DNA from: an uncultured Bacteroidota bacterium
GTDB lineage: Bacteria > Bacteroidota > Bacteroidia > NS11-12g > UBA955
Assembly: GCA_903879775.1 (NCBI GenBank)
Contig: CAIRMY010000120.1
Span: forward strand, 1 to 7,263
Length of the DNA stretch: 7,263 bases
Direction of reading: 5' to 3'
The translations under genes and the position numbers were made by a program. The notes beneath the pieces were generated by a model. That model searched no databases. It was not told where the DNA came from and saw nothing but the letters and a program-made list of their open reading frames with translations. Below are positions 7,171-7,263 of this stretch, piece by piece (position 1 is the first letter of the stretch; every line of letters starts with the position of its first letter).

Positions 7171-7199
7171 AAAAGCCTTGGAAATCCCAGGGCTTTTTT
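7171..7199 (+). terminator. Rho-independent terminator after the T9SS protein gene
   Basis: An 11-bp stem pairs AAAAGCCTTGG (7171-7181) with CCAGGGCTTTT (7187-7197), with one T-G wobble and a 5-nt AAATC loop. The T-run continues to 7199. It starts 26 bp after the stop codon, so it closes the hmgA/T9SS unit. The A-rich 5' arm would also allow some function on the other strand. The 64 bases beyond it show no feature. Confidence 0.88.
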
Positions 7200-7263
7200 A
7201 TGCTTTACATTGAATAATGTGGCTTGATTCATAAAGGGATGGTTAGAAAACTGTGGCAAAGAG

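Noticed and set aside
7200..7263. Possible start of another gene or RNA at the right edge
   Set aside because: The stretch is too short, with no convincing open frame, promoter or RNA structure.
1..7263. CRISPR arrays, tRNA or rRNA genes, insertion sequences, long direct repeats
   Set aside because: No spaced repeats, cloverleaf-like sequences, transposase motifs or flanking inverted repeats were seen on reading; the repetition in the T9SS gene is protein-level Asp-box repetition only.

Overview
The window reads as chromosomal DNA of a Bacteroidota bacterium. It is AT-rich, its genes lack clear Shine-Dalgarno sequences, and it carries a very large secreted protein with a type IX secretion (T9SS) C-terminal sorting domain, which is close to diagnostic for the phylum. 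The homogentisate dioxygenase is also of the roughly 385-residue type I associate with that phylum. The genus cannot be fixed from the sequence.

Left half (1-2383), minus strand: a tight three-gene cluster read leftwards. First comes a 305-residue lipoprotein. Next is a 169-residue protein with a degenerate lipoprotein signal, whose start overlaps the end of the first gene. Last is a DUF1501/alkaline-phosphatase-superfamily-like exported protein that runs off the left edge. The two small proteins share a recurring helical motif (aromatic, then G/R-K/E-P, ending in S-D-E-Y-x-x-aromatic) that recalls the DUF1549/DUF1553 and DUF4214 families. Partnership of DUF1549/DUF1553 proteins with DUF1501 proteins is well known in Planctomycetes. 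This cluster looks like a small, divergent Bacteroidota counterpart of that pairing. Its function is not known.

Middle (2384-2531): a short divergent control region. It holds a candidate Bacteroidota -7 element for the leftward cluster, a weaker one for the rightward genes, and a perfect 13-bp palindrome that could be an operator.

Right half (2532-7145), plus strand: homogentisate 1,2-dioxygenase, the ring-cleaving enzyme of tyrosine/phenylalanine breakdown. Only 9 bp later begins an 1148-residue T9SS-exported protein made of a signal peptide, Asp-box (BNR) beta-propeller, PKD domain, Ig-like segments and T9SS sorting domain. A strong intrinsic terminator (7171-7199) closes this unit. The last 64 bases hold nothing I can support. 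No mobile element, CRISPR array, rRNA or tRNA was seen. The most interesting parts are the leftward lipoprotein/DUF1501-like cluster and the odd pairing of a cytoplasmic catabolic enzyme with a giant surface protein.
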